Assembly: GCA_003290165.1 (NCBI GenBank)
Contig: QNQO01000542.1
Coordinates: 62,001-126,000 of the forward strand
Source of the DNA: Berberis thunbergii
Taxonomy: Eukaryota > Streptophyta > Magnoliopsida > Ranunculales > Berberidaceae
Direction: 5' to 3'
Length of the DNA: 64,000 bases
Shown: piece by piece, positions 60,596 through 64,000 of the stretch
How positions within the stretch are numbered: the first letter of the stretch is position 1
How the letters are laid out: each line of letters opens with the position of its first letter
The notes under the pieces: model-generated
The model's input: only the letters and a program-made list of their open reading frames with translations
Told to the model about the DNA's origin: nothing
Databases searched by the model: none
Program-made: the position numbers and the translations under genes

Positions 60596-61043
60596 TGTCA
60601 GGACTCAAGGTCAGAAGCCTTCCTAATGGTCTCAAAACTCAATGTTCCCTTTTGAAAAGTGCCCAAATGCTTAGCATCTATATTATAGGGGGAAAGTTTG
60701 AGCTCTTGACTGTGAGGACGTGTTGCCTCCATTGCATAGTCGGGCCAGACTGTACCGCTAGCATTTTTATTGTTTTCTTTGCATTGCTTTTCAACTTCAA
60801 ACTTGTATTTCCATCGATCGATAGCATCGAACTAGTCTTGAGCAACGTCCTTCCGAACATTCCTCCCCATTGTAATCTATTGAATGTGAATGAGAGCTTT
60901 TACTGACTATTGTGCATTGTTATATTGTTTACAGATTGATATTGTGCATTCTCAAGTTAATATTTGTGCTCGTTAAAGTAACTACTCATAGAGTTACTAG
61001 TGAATTGGATAGCTAGTGCCGCACGGATTATTAGTCCTTGACA
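60596..61043 (+). repeat. 3' LTR of the chromovirus
   Basis: 448 bp, ending at the ccctc duplication. About 19 substitutions separate it from the 5' LTR. Confidence 0.93.
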
Positions 61044-61315
61044 CCCTCCCTCCACCTCACTCTCCTCGCTGGTTTCCTCGCTCATTTCCTCAACATTTAG
61101 AATTCCCCAATTTATTGACCACCCCTAATTCAAACGTAACACCCTTTTAAGATAAATTTTTCTATTTTAAAAATTCTAGGAAAGTACGCAGTAACCACTA
61201 CTATGGAGTTGGTTGAGCTGGTTGGTTTGGATAAAATTGCCACGGCCGCCCATAGGTTTAGGAGATCCAGTGGGTGAAAATAGAAAGGGCTTCCCAAAGT
61301 CGGCAAATTTTTTGT

Positions 61316-61323
61316 TATAAATA
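61316..61323 (+). promoter_or_regulatory. TATA box of the polyubiquitin gene
   Basis: TATAAATA lies about 85 bases upstream of the leader exon's donor site, placing the start of transcription near 61345-61355. Confidence 0.7.
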
Positions 61324-61401
61324 CAACACAATAGAGGCCTTCGCTTTGAAAACAACAATTGTTTGCGATTCATTCAAAGCGCTCTCCCCCCTTCTCTCAA
61401 G

Positions 61402-63001
<1,600 letters not shown>

Positions 63002-64000
63002 ATGATAGTCTGGTCTATTTGATTGGTTCTGTTCTTATGGTGTTTGTATGTTTCCCTAATATGTTCTGATGTTCAGTTGTTTAAGTCTGTCAGAGTCTAT
63101 TCTAGATATTAATGGGCCAAAAGTAGACCTTTCTGAATTGGGTTGTGAATAACTTGTTTCAGTTTCGATTGAGAAGTACTAGCTATTATACTTAATTGTT
63201 GGCTCACGGTTGTGAATTTGTTTCGATTTCCATTGAGAAGTAGTAGCTATTATGCCTGTTAACCTTAATTATGGGTTCATGGTTTTGGTGACGCTGTAGT
63301 TATGTTTAGGATACATTTTGCATTGGTAAAGTATTGACAGTTTCACTGACTGAAGCAGGTTGTCCATGAGAGAACTTACTTCTGTGAAAGGTTGTTCATG
63401 AGAGAACTTGCTTCTGTGAAGACAGTCTGTTAGGGTTCTGCCTGACAATTCATGAGAGAATTTCTGTGAAGTCAAGTCTATTATGTTGCCTGTGTAATGT
63501 TGAAGTGTACAGAAACGAACCCTTTCACTCTGTCCTTAAAAATTCATGCCCAAGAGAGAACACCTACTTTAGAATGAAAGTTGATACTGAAATTTAAACT
63601 CTATACACTTAAAACTATTAGGGGAAGACAATTTTAGTGTGCCATTGGTTTTTTCCAAGTTCAAAAGATGGGGCAACAGCACCTGTGGCTAAGTGGACTG
63701 GTTCTTCTCCGAACTGGGAATGAGTCTAATGTATACTAAGATCTATCTGATGTGAAAGGAAAGGAATTGGAATTGAGACCTAGACAATATGAAGTGTTGC
63801 GGGAGAATCCGCAGTTTTTCACTTTGAGTTTGTAGGAGGATGCTGGTCAACCACTTCCACTAACTCAACTTAGTAGCAAAAATGCAATACTGCTGAAGTA
63901 AATGCAAATCAAAGGAATTAAGTCATTTTTGAAAATTGCATAATGAGCAATGGTAGTTGATGTCAAGCAACTTGATCTACACACTACAAGCAAATGATAG
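63002..64000. other. 3' flank of the polyubiquitin gene
   Basis: The first 200 or so bases should hold the 3' UTR. Short related blocks (gagaagtactagctattat at 63171 and gagaagtagtagctattat at 63234; catgagagaactt near 63366 and 63398) look like small local duplications. No further gene was seen before the window ends. Confidence 0.5.

Larger units (their letters stand above)
55469..61043 (+). mobile_element. Full-length chromodomain Ty3/gypsy retrotransposon (chromovirus), inactivated
   Basis: The two 448-bp LTRs both start tgtcagg and end ttgaca/gtgaca. They are flanked by the perfect 5-bp target duplication ccctc (55464-55468, 61044-61048). A primer binding site for initiator tRNA-Met (TGGTATCAGAGC) lies at 55919-55930 and a purine tract (gtgtgggagag) sits just before the 3' LTR. 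By eye the LTRs differ at about 19 positions (roughly 4 percent), so the insertion is fairly recent but not new. Domain order gag, protease, RT, RNase H, integrase, chromodomain identifies a chromovirus. It inserted into a MITE. Confidence 0.95.
55349..61108. repeat. MITE, copy 7, split by a retrotransposon
   Basis: The left part 55349-55468 (gagagatgctagatggcgagg...) and the right part 61049-61108 (...cctcgctggtttcctcg...tagaattcccc) together form one hairpin MITE of about 180 bp of the family at 329. The right arm is interrupted by the complete retrotransposon at 55469-61043. Confidence 0.85.

Overview
The window is nuclear DNA from a flowering plant, most likely a eudicot. The genes carry GT-AG introns and a leader-intron polyubiquitin gene is present. 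There are also plant-type small-peptide and hormone-receptor-like genes, and a dense layer of plant transposons (Ty3/gypsy, TRIM, hAT, CACTA, MULE-type MITEs, LINE). The species cannot be named from sequence alone.

Four apparently real protein genes stand out. (1) A 15-exon 2-oxoglutarate/Fe(II) oxygenase gene of the isopenicillin-N-synthase-like fold lies on + at 933-11128. (2) An intronless DVL/ROTUNDIFOLIA-like small peptide gene lies on + at 16421-16639. (3) A two-exon DLK2-type alpha/beta hydrolase gene, a relative of the strigolactone and karrikin receptors, lies on - at 34505-35911. (4) A five-repeat polyubiquitin gene lies on + at 61857-63001; its third repeat carries a one-base deletion in this sequence. 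Two intact tRNA-Leu(CAA) genes (49466-49549, 50177-50260) and one deleted copy (47604-47648) also occur.

Most of the rest is decayed or mobile DNA. 13-24 kb holds MITEs, a 1.3-kb foldback, a LINE relic and a hAT-like repeat. 24-29 kb is a nest of solo LTRs of one family. 29.7-34.2 kb is a 4.5-kb CACTA element with a clean 3-bp target duplication. It carries pieces of at least two host genes (an L-type lectin receptor kinase and a PDI-like protein) and probably a third. 40-42 kb is a 2-kb TIR element with an internal minisatellite.

43.7-54.2 kb is a dismantled HCF101-like gene (plastid Fe-S scaffold P-loop protein) on the - strand. It has lost exons, gained stops, and been hit by at least four insertions: a hAT element inside one exon, a solo LTR inside another, a Ty3/gypsy relic in an intron, and a TIR element carrying an NLR-gene fragment. 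One of its exons has been tandemly multiplied together with a tRNA-Leu gene. 55.5-61.0 kb is a full-length but inactivated chromodomain Ty3/gypsy retrotransposon. It sits inside a MITE and has a perfect 5-bp target duplication.

Exon coordinates come from reading frames plus GT/AG junctions and were not checked against transcripts. Transposon ends are given exactly where target duplications could be read and approximately elsewhere.
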